Below are positions 24,229 through 31,677 of a DNA stretch of 33,790 nucleotides, piece by piece. The position numbers and the translations under genes were made by a program. The notes under the pieces were generated by a model. It did not search any database. It saw nothing but the letters and a program-made list of their open reading frames with translations, and had not been told where the DNA came from. Every line of letters starts with the position of its first letter. Within the stretch, counting starts at the first letter, position 1. Origin of the DNA: Deltaproteobacteria bacterium (GTDB taxonomy: Bacteria; Myxococcota_A; Polyangia; Haliangiales; Haliangiaceae); NCBI GenBank assembly GCA_019237945.1, contig JAFAOG010000410.1, forward strand, positions 1 through 33,790. The letters run 5' to 3'.

Positions 24229-25400
24229 CGGAGGTCTTGCACCGGCTTGTACTCGGCGCTGCGGCCACGCATGTGGCGCTCGAACCACCGCTTGCGACGC
24301 GCGCGCGCGAACCGATCCAGCAGCGCATCGGCGCGCGGCGACACGCGTCTCGCGACCTCCGCCGCGGCGACGAGCGGCGCCTGCGCGAGCACGACGAGCG
24401 GCCACGCCCCCGCGCCGGGCAGCGCCGCCTTGCGATACGTCTGCGGCGACACGAACAGCCGCGCGTAACCGCGATGCAGCCCGTCCTCGAGCCAGCCCGC
24501 ATCCGCGAACGCGCGCACGTACGCCTGCCGGAGCAGCGTGCCGTCGTCGCCGCTCCTGTGCGCGGCCTTGACCATCGTGACAAACGACAGCTGCGCCGCC
24601 TCGCGCAGCGTCGTCGGGTACCAGCGCGGCCGCACGCCCATCAGCCACCCGACGTAGCGCCAGAAGTGCATCATCGCGAGGATGTCGCGGCGCGACGGGA
24701 TGAACCCGAGCAGCCCGAGCATCACGCCAGGAATGAAGCTGCCGCCCATCAGCGTCAGCAGCGCGTCGCCCTGGTTGATCGGCACGCCCCACGCCGCGCG
24801 ATCCCACGCCGCATTCGCCTCGATCTTGCGCCGCACGAACACGTGCATCACGCGCACGCGCAGCGCGCTGCCCAGCCCGGCGCCGCCGCGGCGCAGCCCG
24901 CCATCCTCGGACACCGCGATCCAGAACGCGCACGTCTCGAGAAACCGGTGTCGCGTGCTGCCGCCCGCATACGCGCCGGTCAGCGCGAGCGGCTTGGCGA
25001 CCGAGCTCTCGCTGTACCCCTCGAGCGTGATCGAGCCCGCGAACCGGAACATCGCCGTGCCATAGCGGCGGAACGCACGCGCGCCTCGCTCGACCAGCGC
25101 CCAGTCGAGCCACGCCGGCCCGCGCTCGAGATCCTCGAACAGCGCGCGCAACGACGGCGGCGCCCACGGACCGATGCCCTCGGCGAGCGCCCGCTCGAGC
25201 AGCGCGCGATAACCCTTGCCCGCCTCGTCGACGAACGCCTCGCACAGCGGATCGGCGTCGTAGTACATCGCGGCAAACTCGCGCACGACGTCATCGGGCG
25301 GCGCCGGATCGAAGCCGAGCAGCGTCTTCCATGCGCGCCGGATCTGCCGCACGCGCGGCCGTTCGAGATGGTCCCAGTAGCGGAACTCGCCGGGAATCAC
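24225..25400 (-). CDS. DUF2236 / MpaB-Lcp-like putative oxygenase
   Basis: 391 aa from GTG 25400, whose last two bases with the next A form the TGA stop of the upstream lipoprotein (GTGA at 25397-25400); the ORF track start at 25448 would overlap that gene by 52 nt. The pattern RHRFLETCAFWIAVSEDGGL, RVRVMHVFVRRKI, GVPINQGDALLTLMGG and MMHFWRYVGWLMGV fits DUF2236, the family of the MpaB oxidase and the rubber oxygenase Lcp. These helical proteins bind heme b. In Lcp an Arg, a Lys or Thr and an Asn/His-containing core are needed for catalysis. The His residues in RVRVMH and MMHFW are candidate heme ligands. The substrate is unknown and coupling to a small lipoprotein is unusual. Confidence 0.8.
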   Translation of the reverse strand: MIPGEFRYWDHLERPRVRQIRRAWKTLLGFDPAPPDDVVREFAAMYYDADPLCEAFVDEAGKGYRALLERALAEGIGPWAPPSLRALFEDLERGPAWLDWALVERGARAFRRYGTAMFRFAGSITLEGYSESSVAKPLALTGAYAGGSTRHRFLETCAFWIAVSEDGGLRRGGAGLGSALRVRVMHVFVRRKIEANAAWDRAAWGVPINQGDALLTLMGGSFIPGVMLGLLGFIPSRRDILAMMHFWRYVGWLMGVRPRWYPTTLREAAQLSFVTMVKAAHRSGDDGTLLRQAYVRAFADAGWLEDGLHRGYARLFVSPQTYRKAALPGAGAWPLVVLAQAPLVAAAEVARRVSPRADALLDRFARARRKRWFERHMRGRSAEYKPVQDLR

Positions 25401-25720
25401 TTCTCGCACGCCCGGTACTGATCGCAGGTCACGGCTTTCGCCGTGCACTCCGCCTGGATCTTGAGCCCCGCGCGCTCGCCGTCATCGAGCGACTGGTACA
25501 GCTGCAGCGCGTTCGGCATCAGCTGCTTCGTCTCGCCGGTGAACACCGCCCGACACAGCCCGCGCCAGCGATCGATCATCATGTCGTGCTCGAGCGGCGC
25601 CGCGCTGCCGAAGTCCTCGCACTTCTCGAACATCGCGCCCGCCTTCGCACAGACTTCCTGCGCGGACGACACGCCGCCCGGCTTGCAGGCGACGAGCACG
25701 AGGAGCAAGGCGATCCGCAC
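25397..25720 (-). CDS. Cys-rich lipoprotein, 107 aa
   Basis: GTG start at 25720, preceded by TAGAGT at 6 nt. The N-terminus RIALLLVLVACKPGG has a lipobox (LVAC). The mature part has Cys at VCAKAG, KCEDF, LCRAVF, ECTAKAVTCDQYRACEK, which looks like a disulfide-stabilised helical fold, common in myxobacterial small envelope proteins whose families are not named. It is the first gene of a two-gene unit, coupled by GTGA to the DUF2236 protein. Confidence 0.65.
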   Translation of the reverse strand: MRIALLLVLVACKPGGVSSAQEVCAKAGAMFEKCEDFGSAAPLEHDMMIDRWRGLCRAVFTGETKQLMPNALQLYQSLDDGERAGLKIQAECTAKAVTCDQYRACEK

Positions 25721-25726
25721 GGCCGA

Positions 25727-25732
25727 ACTCTA
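25727..25732 (-). promoter_or_regulatory. -10-like TAGAGT, 6 nt before the GTG at 25720
   Basis: TAGAGT on the minus strand is followed by exactly 6 nt (TCGGCC) and GTG 25720. There is no Shine-Dalgarno. The opposite-strand hexamer of the divergent gene lies 34 nt away at 25766. Confidence 0.5.
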
Positions 25733-25765
25733 GCGCATCTGGTAGGCGAGGCCGAGCGGGTGCGC

Positions 25766-25771
25766 TAGAAC
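25766..25771 (+). promoter_or_regulatory. -10-like TAGAAC, 6 nt before the ATG at 25778
   Basis: TAGAAC lacks the final T of the consensus but has the exact 6-nt spacing (GCGAGG) to ATG 25778. The gap contains GAGG, so a leadered start is also possible. The divergent intergenic region 25721-25777 is 57 nt. Confidence 0.4.
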
Positions 25772-25777
25772 GCGAGG

Positions 25778-26890
25778 ATGCGCCGGTTGTGGAGACGCCT
25801 GCTGATCATGCTCGGCGTCCTTGGCTCGGCGCACCTCTATATCTGGTGGCGTCTCGTGCGCGCGCCCGGGTGGCCGGCGCCGTGGTTCACGATCCTGACC
25901 GTGCTCGTGTTCGCGATGGCGCCGACGCTGCCGCTGACGATCTTCGTCGCGCGCCGGTTCTCGCGCGAGCAGGCGAAGCCGCTGCTGTGGATCGCGTACA
26001 CGTGGTTCGGGTGCGCGGTGTACCTGCTGCTCGCGGCGGCGGTGACGCACGTCGGGGCGCTATTTGTCTCGCCGCGCGTCGCGGCGGAGGCGGGGCTCGC
26101 AGGGGTGGCGGTCGCGATCGGCTACGGGCTCGTGCACGCGCGGACCGGGCCCGTCGTGCGGCGCGTGCGGGTGACGCTCGACAAGCTGCCTGCGGGCGCG
26201 AACGGCTACACGATCGTACAGCTGACCGACGTGCACATCGGGTGGACGCTCGGCTCGCGGTTCGCGGAGCGCGTCGTCGCGCAGGTCAATGCGCTGGCGC
26301 CGGATCTGATCGTGCTGACGGGCGACCTGGTCGACGGGCACGTCAAGGAGCTCGCGGAGCACGTGGCGCCGCTCGCCGGGTTGCGCGCGCGCGATGGCGT
26401 GTTCGCGGTCACCGGGAACCACGAGTACTACTGGAACGTCGATGCGTGGCTCGCGCACCTCGGCTCGCTCGGCGTGCGGTTCCTGCGCAACGAGCGGGTC
26501 GCGATCGGCGATGCGTTCGAGCTCGCCGGCACCGACGACATCACGAGCCGCGCGATGGCGGCGGGCCACGGCGAGGATGTGACGCGGGCGACCGCGGGGC
26601 GTCGCGCGGATCGGCCGCTCGTGCTGCTCGCGCATCATCCGAGCTCGCTGCCGCGCGCGGTCGAGGCGGGCGTCGATCTGCAGCTGTCGGGGCACACGCA
26701 CGGCGGGCAGCTGCTCCCGCTCGGGTGGCTCGCGCGCCTGTTCGAGCCGCACGTCGCAGGGCTTGCGCAGTTCGGGGCGACGCAGCTGTATGTCAGCGAG
26801 GGGACCGGGTTCTGGGGGCCGCCGATGCGCATCGGGACGTCGTGCGAGATCGCGCATGTGACGCTCGTTAGCGGCTCGCCAACACATTAG
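25778..26890 (+). CDS. Membrane-bound calcineurin-like metallophosphoesterase (YkuE/YaeI type)
   Basis: 370 aa. Four hydrophobic helices fill about residues 8-120 (IMLGVLGSAHLYIWW, WFTILTVLVFAMAPTL, WIAYTWFGCAVYLLLAAAV, GLAGVAVAIGYGLVHA). The catalytic domain follows with the full metal-ligand set: VQLTDVHIGW (D151, H153), LTGDLVDGH, VTGNHEYYW, LAHHPS and LSGHTHGGQL. This is the two-metal phosphoesterase pattern of YkuE and YaeI, which act on UDP-diacylglucosamine-like or other membrane phosphoesters, or are of unknown substrate. A lipid-linked phosphate is plausible because of the anchor. The gene is 42 nt from the next gene (MFS), which has its own -10-like hexamer. Confidence 0.93.
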   Translation: MRRLWRRLLIMLGVLGSAHLYIWWRLVRAPGWPAPWFTILTVLVFAMAPTLPLTIFVARRFSREQAKPLLWIAYTWFGCAVYLLLAAAVTHVGALFVSPRVAAEAGLAGVAVAIGYGLVHARTGPVVRRVRVTLDKLPAGANGYTIVQLTDVHIGWTLGSRFAERVVAQVNALAPDLIVLTGDLVDGHVKELAEHVAPLAGLRARDGVFAVTGNHEYYWNVDAWLAHLGSLGVRFLRNERVAIGDAFELAGTDDITSRAMAAGHGEDVTRATAGRRADRPLVLLAHHPSSLPRAVEAGVDLQLSGHTHGGQLLPLGWLARLFEPHVAGLAQFGATQLYVSEGTGFWGPPMRIGTSCEIAHVTLVSGSPTH

Positions 26891-26920
26891 CGGTGCTGTT
26901 CACTTCTTGGCGGGCCTGCG

Positions 26921-26926
26921 TATGCT
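26921..26926 (+). promoter_or_regulatory. -10-like TATGCT, 6 nt before the ATG at 26933
   Basis: TATGCT ends exactly 6 nt (GATCCC) before ATG 26933. A weak -35 candidate, TTCACT, lies at 26899-26904 with a 16-nt spacer. No Shine-Dalgarno precedes the ATG, so a leaderless transcript is the simplest reading. Confidence 0.5.
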
Positions 26927-26932
26927 GATCCC

Positions 26933-28213
26933 ATGGTGATTCGCCGCAACCGCGCGTTCCGCCGCCTGTGGGCCGCCGGAGCCGTGTCGCTGGTCGGCGA
27001 CTGGCTGTCGTTCGTCGCGGTGGCGAGCCTGGCGCTGGCGTCGGGGGGCGGGGCGTTCGCGCTCGCGCTCGTGTTCGCGGCGCACGCGCTGCCGGGAGCC
27101 GTGCTCGCGCCGGTCGCGGGGGCGCTCGTCGATGGCCTCGATCGCCGGCGCGTGCTGGTCGCGGCGGATCTGCTCGCGTCGGCGGTGACGATCGCGATGA
27201 CGCTTGCGGCGGTCGCGCACGTGACGCTCGCGATCCCGGCGCTGCTGCTCGTGCGCAGTGGCATCGCGGCGCTCGTGCCGCCGGGCGAGTCGGCGGCGGT
27301 GCGGCGGCTGGTCGGCGAGGACGATCTGCTCGAGGCGAACAGCGTGCTCGCGGCGACGTGGAGCGTCGCGTTCGTTGCGGGCATGGCGCTCGGCGGCGTC
27401 GCGGCGCTGCTCGGGCCGGCGCTCGCGCTCGCGCTCGATGCGGCGTCGTTCGCGATCGCGGCCGCACTCCACGCGACGCTGCCTGCGATGCCGGCCCCCG
27501 CGGCCCGCCGGTCGATCGGCTCGATCGTGCGCGCGGTGCCCGCCGATACCGTCGCCGCGCTGCGCGTCGCGGATGCGCACCGGCCGCTGCTCGCCGCCGT
27601 GCTCGGCAAGGCGCCGCTCGGCCTCGCCGGTGGAGCAGGGTGGGTCGCGCTGAATCTCGTCGGCGATGCGGCGCGTCCATTCGGCGCGGCGGCGCTCTCG
27701 TTCGGGATCCTGCAGGCGATCCGCGGTGCGGGCACGGGCATCGGACCGGCGGTGGCCGCTCGGCTCGCGCGCGCGGGCATTCGCGAGTCGACGCTGCAGG
27801 CGGCGGTCGTCGCGATCGCGCTGGTCGCGATCACGGTGCTCGGCTCGGCGCGGTCGCCGCTCGCGCTCGCGATCGTGTGCTTCGCGTGGGGATGCGGCAC
27901 CGGTGCGAACTGGGTGCTCGCGCATGCCGCGCTCCAGCGCCACTCGTCGGATGCCGTGATCGGGCGGCTCGCCGCGTTCGACGAGCTGCTCGTCACGCTC
28001 GCGATGGTGCTCTCGGCGTTTGTCGGCGCGGCGGTGACGAACGCGTTCGGTCTGGGCGCGGCGCCGCTCGCGGGCGTGGTGCTCGCGATCGCGGGTCTCG
28101 CGATCGTCCGCGCGCTCGTCACGCGACCTGCCGTAACGCGCGAGCCGCAGCCCGCTTACACCCCCGCGGTCGATAGATCCTCGACGAAGGACATGCGTGA
28201 TGAAGCTGCATGA
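26933..28213 (+). CDS. Major facilitator superfamily transporter
   Basis: 426 aa with about 11-12 hydrophobic helices. It opens NRAFRRLWAAGAVSLVGDWLSF, the typical start of the enterobactin exporter/EntS-like and macrolide efflux (MefA-like) MFS subgroup. The loop between helices 2 and 3 has the MFS signature in the form GALVDGLDRRRVL. RSGIAALVPPGESAAVRRLVGEDDLLEANSVLAATWS fits the helix 4-5 region of this group. A drug or siderophore exporter role is suggested by the family only. The C-terminal tail is hydrophilic. The TGA stop overlaps the next start as ATGA (28210-28213), so it is coupled to the VWA lipoprotein, an unusual partner. Confidence 0.9.
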   Translation: MVIRRNRAFRRLWAAGAVSLVGDWLSFVAVASLALASGGGAFALALVFAAHALPGAVLAPVAGALVDGLDRRRVLVAADLLASAVTIAMTLAAVAHVTLAIPALLLVRSGIAALVPPGESAAVRRLVGEDDLLEANSVLAATWSVAFVAGMALGGVAALLGPALALALDAASFAIAAALHATLPAMPAPAARRSIGSIVRAVPADTVAALRVADAHRPLLAAVLGKAPLGLAGGAGWVALNLVGDAARPFGAAALSFGILQAIRGAGTGIGPAVAARLARAGIRESTLQAAVVAIALVAITVLGSARSPLALAIVCFAWGCGTGANWVLAHAALQRHSSDAVIGRLAAFDELLVTLAMVLSAFVGAAVTNAFGLGAAPLAGVVLAIAGLAIVRALVTRPAVTREPQPAYTPAVDRSSTKDMRDEAA

Positions 28214-29640
28214 CACCTTCCACGCGCCCGCCTTGGGTCGCTCTTCTCTCCGGCGCGCTGCTCGCGGCGTGCGCCTCCCGCCCAGCGCCGCAGCTCGCCG
28301 CGCATCCCCAGCAGCCGATCGCGATCGCCAGCGACCCGAAGCTCGTCGACATGACCGTCGAGGCGACGACACCGCTCGTCCTCGCGAATGCATCGACCGA
28401 GCTCGGCATACGCGTCCGCATCACCGCGCACGATCTCCCCGACGCCAAGCGCCCGCCGCTCAACCTCGGCCTCGTGCTCGATACCAGCGGCTCGATGGAG
28501 GGCGCCTCGATCGATGCGGTGCGTGCGAGTGCGGCGGCGCTCGTCGGCAAGTTGCGTGACGGCGATCGCATCTCGATCGTCGCGTTCCACTCGCGCGTCG
28601 AGGTGCTCGTGCCGAGCATCGTCGTGTCGGCCGCGTCGCGCCCGCGCCTCGAGCACGCGATCGCCGGCATTCGCGCGCACGGCACCACCGATCTCGCCGG
28701 CGGCCTCGCGACGGCGCTCGCCGAGGTCCGTCAGCACGAGCTCGCGCAGGGCGTCAATCGCATCGTGCTGCTCTCCGACGGCGTTCCGAACACGAGCGCG
28801 CAGCTACCGACCCTGATCGCCCAGACGCACCAGGCGGGCATCACCGTGACGTCGCTCGGCCTCGGCGTCGACTACGACACGGCGCTCATGACCCAGATCG
28901 CCCGCGACACCGGCGGCGAGTTCCACTACCTCGAGAAGCCCGACGAGGTCGCCGCCGTCTTCGATCACGAGCTGATGAAGATGACGACGATCGTCGGCCG
29001 CGGGCTCCAGCTCCACCTCGCGCCCGGTCCCGGCGTCACGATCGAGACGATGCCCGGGCTCCAGCCCGCCGGCGACGGCTCGGTGTTCGCGACCGTCGGC
29101 GATCTGCCGGCCGGCGAGACGCGCGACCTGATGGTGCCGGTCAAGGTGCTGGCGCGCGGCGATGGCTCGACCGCCGAGCTCGTCGACGCGACGCTGACGT
29201 TCGACGATGTCATCGGCGCCTCCGGCCCGCAGCAGCGCACCGGCTACGTCGGCGCGAAGGCCTCCGACGACGCCGCCCAGGTCCGCGCCGCCGTGAAGAT
29301 CAGCCTCGAGGTCGCGCGCATCCGCGCGTTCGGCGCCGCCGCGATGCTCGACGCGATCAACCTCGCGCGCTCGGGCCAGCTCGGCCCGGCGCAGGAGCAC
29401 CTCGCGTCGGCCGTGAAGACCGTCGAGGATGCCGCGCAGCGCCTCCACGAGGACGACCTCGCCCAGCTCGCGAAGGAGCTGCAGGCGCTCGGCAAGCAGC
29501 TGGCGACGATGACGATCGTGCCGCCGCAGATCGTCGAGGACCGCGCCGTCCCGCAGCCGGCAACCGCCCCAGCCGCGATGGAGGTCCCGATCCGGCGCGC
29601 CGAGGAGAAGGCGAACGCGGTGCTCCGCGGCGAGCGCTGA
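28210..29640 (+). CDS. von Willebrand factor A domain lipoprotein
   Basis: 476 aa. The N-terminus PSTRPPWVALLSGALLAACAS is a signal peptide with lipobox LAAC. The VWA domain (about 84-270) starts LNLGLVLDTSGSMEG with the complete MIDAS motif D91-x-S93-x-S95, GTTDLAGGL supplies the MIDAS Thr and LLSDGVPNT the MIDAS Asp. It resembles YfbK-type VWA proteins. After it comes a beta-sandwich-like region (VTIETMPGLQP, VFATVGDLPAGETRDLMVPVKVLARG) and a C-terminal helical region with predicted coiled coil (LHEDDLAQLAKELQALGKQLA). Binding of a divalent metal and a protein ligand on the periplasmic or surface side is expected. It is translated from the ATGA overlap with the MFS gene. Confidence 0.9.
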   Translation: MTPSTRPPWVALLSGALLAACASRPAPQLAAHPQQPIAIASDPKLVDMTVEATTPLVLANASTELGIRVRITAHDLPDAKRPPLNLGLVLDTSGSMEGASIDAVRASAAALVGKLRDGDRISIVAFHSRVEVLVPSIVVSAASRPRLEHAIAGIRAHGTTDLAGGLATALAEVRQHELAQGVNRIVLLSDGVPNTSAQLPTLIAQTHQAGITVTSLGLGVDYDTALMTQIARDTGGEFHYLEKPDEVAAVFDHELMKMTTIVGRGLQLHLAPGPGVTIETMPGLQPAGDGSVFATVGDLPAGETRDLMVPVKVLARGDGSTAELVDATLTFDDVIGASGPQQRTGYVGAKASDDAAQVRAAVKISLEVARIRAFGAAAMLDAINLARSGQLGPAQEHLASAVKTVEDAAQRLHEDDLAQLAKELQALGKQLATMTIVPPQIVEDRAVPQPATAPAAMEVPIRRAEEKANAVLRGER

Positions 29641-29684
29641 TCGCAAAATTTGGCCCCGCCTCGCGCACGCGGGAGAATTACGGC

Positions 29685-29855
29685 ATGAAGTCAACTCCGG
29701 TCGACCCCGGTTGGATCTCCGCGATCCAGCTCGCCCACCTCGACGACGACCAGCTCGGCCAGCTCGCCCAGCAGATCGAGATGCAGACGCAGCGGCTCAA
29801 CCGCGCGATGCGTCTCGTCGCCGACGCGATGCAGACCCGCCGCCGCGCTGGCTAA
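29685..29855 (+). CDS. 56-aa protein, not in the ORF track
   Basis: ATG 29685 is preceded by GGGAGAA (29671-29677) as a ribosome binding site and by GAGAAT, a near match to the -10-like hexamer with exact 6-nt spacing. The product begins MKSTPVDPGWISAIQLAHLD and continues as an amphipathic helix rich in Gln, Leu and Arg (QLGQLAQQIEMQTQRLNRAMRL) ending QTRRRAG. It could be a coiled-coil or dimerising helix. I do not recognise a family. Its TAA stop shares CTAA with the TAG stop of the convergent gene. The tight fit to its neighbours supports it being real. Confidence 0.6.
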   Translation: MKSTPVDPGWISAIQLAHLDDDQLGQLAQQIEMQTQRLNRAMRLVADAMQTRRRAG

Positions 29856-30142
29856 CGCGCGACCGACGGCGTCGCACCGTCACCACCGGGCCCCCCGGGC
29901 GGCGACTTCTCGACGGGCCGCTGCGCGACCTGATCGCGATCCGCGACGCAGTCACCGCGCTGCGAAGGCGCGTTCTGATCGCGGTCGACGTACACGCACA
30001 CCGCCTTGCCGTCACCCGGCTTGCGCTCGCTCGACGGGCGCTCGAGCTCCGGCTTCGGCGCGGCCTTGCCCTCGCCGCCGGCCATCGCCGGCACCGCGCC
30101 GAGCACGAGTAGCATCGCGAGGACGGTCCGCATGCCCGTCAT
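29852..30142 (-). CDS. Small secreted protein, 96 aa
   Basis: Two starts are possible, ATG 30142 (MTGMRTV) and ATG 30133 (MRTVLAMLLVLGAVPAMA). Both give the same signal peptide with cleavage near PAMA-GG. The mature part is charged and Pro/Gly-rich with two Cys (AVCVYVDRD, GDCVADRD) and an acidic D-x-D pattern (DRDQ twice). No family recognised. It starts 3 nt after the stop of the methyltransferase on the same strand, so they are one transcript. The ATG 30133 would be preceded by TAGATG at 6 nt, so an internal promoter is possible. Confidence 0.6.
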   Translation of the reverse strand: MTGMRTVLAMLLVLGAVPAMAGGEGKAAPKPELERPSSERKPGDGKAVCVYVDRDQNAPSQRGDCVADRDQVAQRPVEKSPPGGPGGDGATPSVAR

Positions 30143-30145
30143 CTA

Positions 30146-30841
30146 CTACCGGGCCCCCGCCGCGCGCAAGCCCTCGCCTCGCGTCACCTCGAACACCCCG
30201 ATATTTCGCGGAGGTGGCGTGATGCCGACCGTCCACTTCGTCATCGAGACGCGCCAGCCGGTGCGCTCCATCCCCTCGAGCATCGCGACGCTCGCCGCGC
30301 GAAACGGATCGGCCACGAGCAGCCGCCCGCCGGGCGCGAGGTTCGACTCGAAGATGTGCCGCACCGCCGTGTGCAGCCCGGGCGCATACAGGATGTCCGA
30401 CCCGAGGATCAGATCGTAGCGGTCGTTGTCCCGCCACTCGGTCCAGTCCGCGATCCGGTGCAGGATCATCGGCGCGCCATTGCGCTGCGCGTTCATCCGG
30501 CACAGGTGCAGCACCAGCTCCTGCCGGTCGGTCTGCACGACCTGCGCGCCGCGAGCCGCCGCCACGATCCCCGGCAACCCGGTCCCCGCGCCGAGCTCGA
30601 GCACGCGCAGTCCCTTCACGTCGCGCGTCGCCAGCTCGTGCGCGAGCGCGATCGCCGCCGGCCACAGCACGATGCCGTACGGCAGCTTCAGCTCCTCGCC
30701 GCGCAGGAACCGCTCTTCGTCCGCGTGCGTGATGATCGCGCCGGTGTGCAGCACGTTCCACGTGCGGCCCGCCAGGTCGAGCTCGACTTCCTCGAGCGGC
30801 AGGTCGCCGACGGTTGTGCGGAGGACCTCCGGCTCGCTCAC
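30146..30841 (-). CDS. Class I SAM-dependent methyltransferase (METTL/NNMT-like)
   Basis: 231 aa, GTG start. Motif I is LRVLELGAGTGLPGIVAAARGA at about 78-99, followed by a motif II acidic end (VVQTD) and a motif with LILGSDILYAPGLH, which is the D-x-[L/V]-Y signature of the Methyltransf_16/lysine methyltransferase-like group. The upstream segment GEELKLPYGIVLWPAAIALA is the typical N-terminal W-P-[A/S]-[A/G] region of that group. It may methylate a protein lysine or a small molecule, and the substrate is unknown. TAGGGT lies 6 nt before the GTG, inside the 12-nt spacer from the upstream lipoprotein gene. Confidence 0.88.
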   Translation of the reverse strand: MSEPEVLRTTVGDLPLEEVELDLAGRTWNVLHTGAIITHADEERFLRGEELKLPYGIVLWPAAIALAHELATRDVKGLRVLELGAGTGLPGIVAAARGAQVVQTDRQELVLHLCRMNAQRNGAPMILHRIADWTEWRDNDRYDLILGSDILYAPGLHTAVRHIFESNLAPGGRLLVADPFRAASVAMLEGMERTGWRVSMTKWTVGITPPPRNIGVFEVTRGEGLRAAGAR

Positions 30842-30847
30842 GGGCCG

Positions 30848-30853
30848 ACCCTA
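30848..30853 (-). promoter_or_regulatory. -10-like TAGGGT, 6 nt before the GTG at 30841
   Basis: The whole 12-nt spacer between the lipoprotein stop and the methyltransferase start is the hexamer TAGGGT plus the 6-nt gap CGGCCC. The TGA stop directly precedes the hexamer. The spacing is the same as at other genes, so a second, internal, leaderless transcript for the methyltransferase is possible. Confidence 0.45.
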
Positions 30854-31639
30854 TCACCATGCGATCACGCACACCCAGTCGACCGCGACGGCGACGTTGT
30901 TGTCATCGAGCGCGAGGTGCGTGGCGCCCTGGTACGCCGTCGGCACGAGGTCGACGTGATACGGCTCGCCGGCCCACCCTGCATCCAGCGTCACCGACGT
31001 GCCGACGAGGTACATGCCCGTGATCGTGAGCGCACCGGCGTGCAGCCCGCTCGTCGTCGGAACGTTCATGTACGCCGCGTACGTCATGCCGTCGTAGTAG
31101 CCGATGACGGCATCGGGCACGTTCGCCGTCCCCGTCGCGTTGAAGCCGACCTCCGTGAACGCCCCGCTGTCGTCCGCGGGATAGAGCTCCAGCTGGTGCT
31201 GGGCGTCGGGACTGTTCGTCGGACCGGTGACGGTGAATCCCATCGCCACCGTCGCGTTCGCGAGCGACAGCGGCACGGCCAGGCCGCCGTAGCTGCCGCC
31301 GTCGTAGGCGATCGCATCCGCCTGCTGCGTCCACGTGCCTCCGCCGATCGTCATCGGGGTGAACGGCTGATCGCCGGGCCGCATCGTCGCGAACAGGGCA
31401 ATGCGCTGGCGCGGCATCGCAGGCTCCGGATCGCACGCGTCTCCGACGCCGTCGCCATCGCGATCGGCCTGCGCGGGATCGGGCAGGTGGGGACAGACGT
31501 CGCAGGCGTCGTCGATGCCGTCGGCATCCTCGTCGTGGCCGACCGCGGTCGCACAGTGCGCGGCCGCCACCGACGCATCGAGCTGCGCATCGAAGCCCAC
31601 GCGCCCGCATGCTGCGAGGAGGAGCACCAGGGCGCGCAC
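30854..31639 (-). CDS. Lipoprotein with thrombospondin type-3 calcium-binding repeats
   Basis: 261 aa, GTG start. The N-terminus RALVLLLAACGRVGFDA has a lipobox (LAAC) and the C-G-R-[I/V]-G-F-D motif frequent in myxobacterial lipoproteins. Residues 35-72 carry two TSP3 units (DEDADGIDDACDVCP, then DRDGDGVGDACDPEP) in which D-x-D-x-D-G-[I/V]-x-D-x-C-D binds calcium and the Cys residues pair. The rest (about 80-261) is a beta-rich domain (TVAMGFTVTGPTNS, ALTITGMYLVGTSVTL, HVDLVPTAY) of the jelly-roll/lectin type by appearance, not identified. It is the first gene of a transcript with the methyltransferase and the secreted peptide. Confidence 0.8.
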   Translation of the reverse strand: MRALVLLLAACGRVGFDAQLDASVAAAHCATAVGHDEDADGIDDACDVCPHLPDPAQADRDGDGVGDACDPEPAMPRQRIALFATMRPGDQPFTPMTIGGGTWTQQADAIAYDGGSYGGLAVPLSLANATVAMGFTVTGPTNSPDAQHQLELYPADDSGAFTEVGFNATGTANVPDAVIGYYDGMTYAAYMNVPTTSGLHAGALTITGMYLVGTSVTLDAGWAGEPYHVDLVPTAYQGATHLALDDNNVAVAVDWVCVIAW

Positions 31640-31645
31640 GTCGAG

Positions 31646-31651
31646 ATCATA
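31646..31651 (-). promoter_or_regulatory. -10-like TATGAT, 6 nt before the GTG at 31639
   Basis: TATGAT is the closest match to the bacterial -10 consensus in the window and ends exactly 6 nt (CTCGAC) before GTG 31639. The spacer to the divergent RidA gene is only 38 nt (31640-31677), so the upstream part of this promoter overlaps the RidA -10-like hexamer. Confidence 0.55.
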
Positions 31652-31665
31652 TCAAGGCCTCGATC

Positions 31666-31671
31666 TACGAT
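31666..31671 (+). promoter_or_regulatory. -10-like TACGAT, 6 nt before the ATG at 31678
   Basis: TACGAT ends 6 nt (TGCCGC) before ATG 31678. It is 14 nt from the divergent hexamer at 31646-31651, so the two promoters overlap and cannot both be bound in full at the same time. Confidence 0.55.
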
Positions 31672-31677
31672 TGCCGC

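Noticed and set aside
22534-25245. Minus-strand ORF of 903 aa over the DUF3943-like and DUF2236 genes
   Set aside because: It is out of frame with the real DUF2236 gene and antisense to two well-supported genes, with shadow composition.
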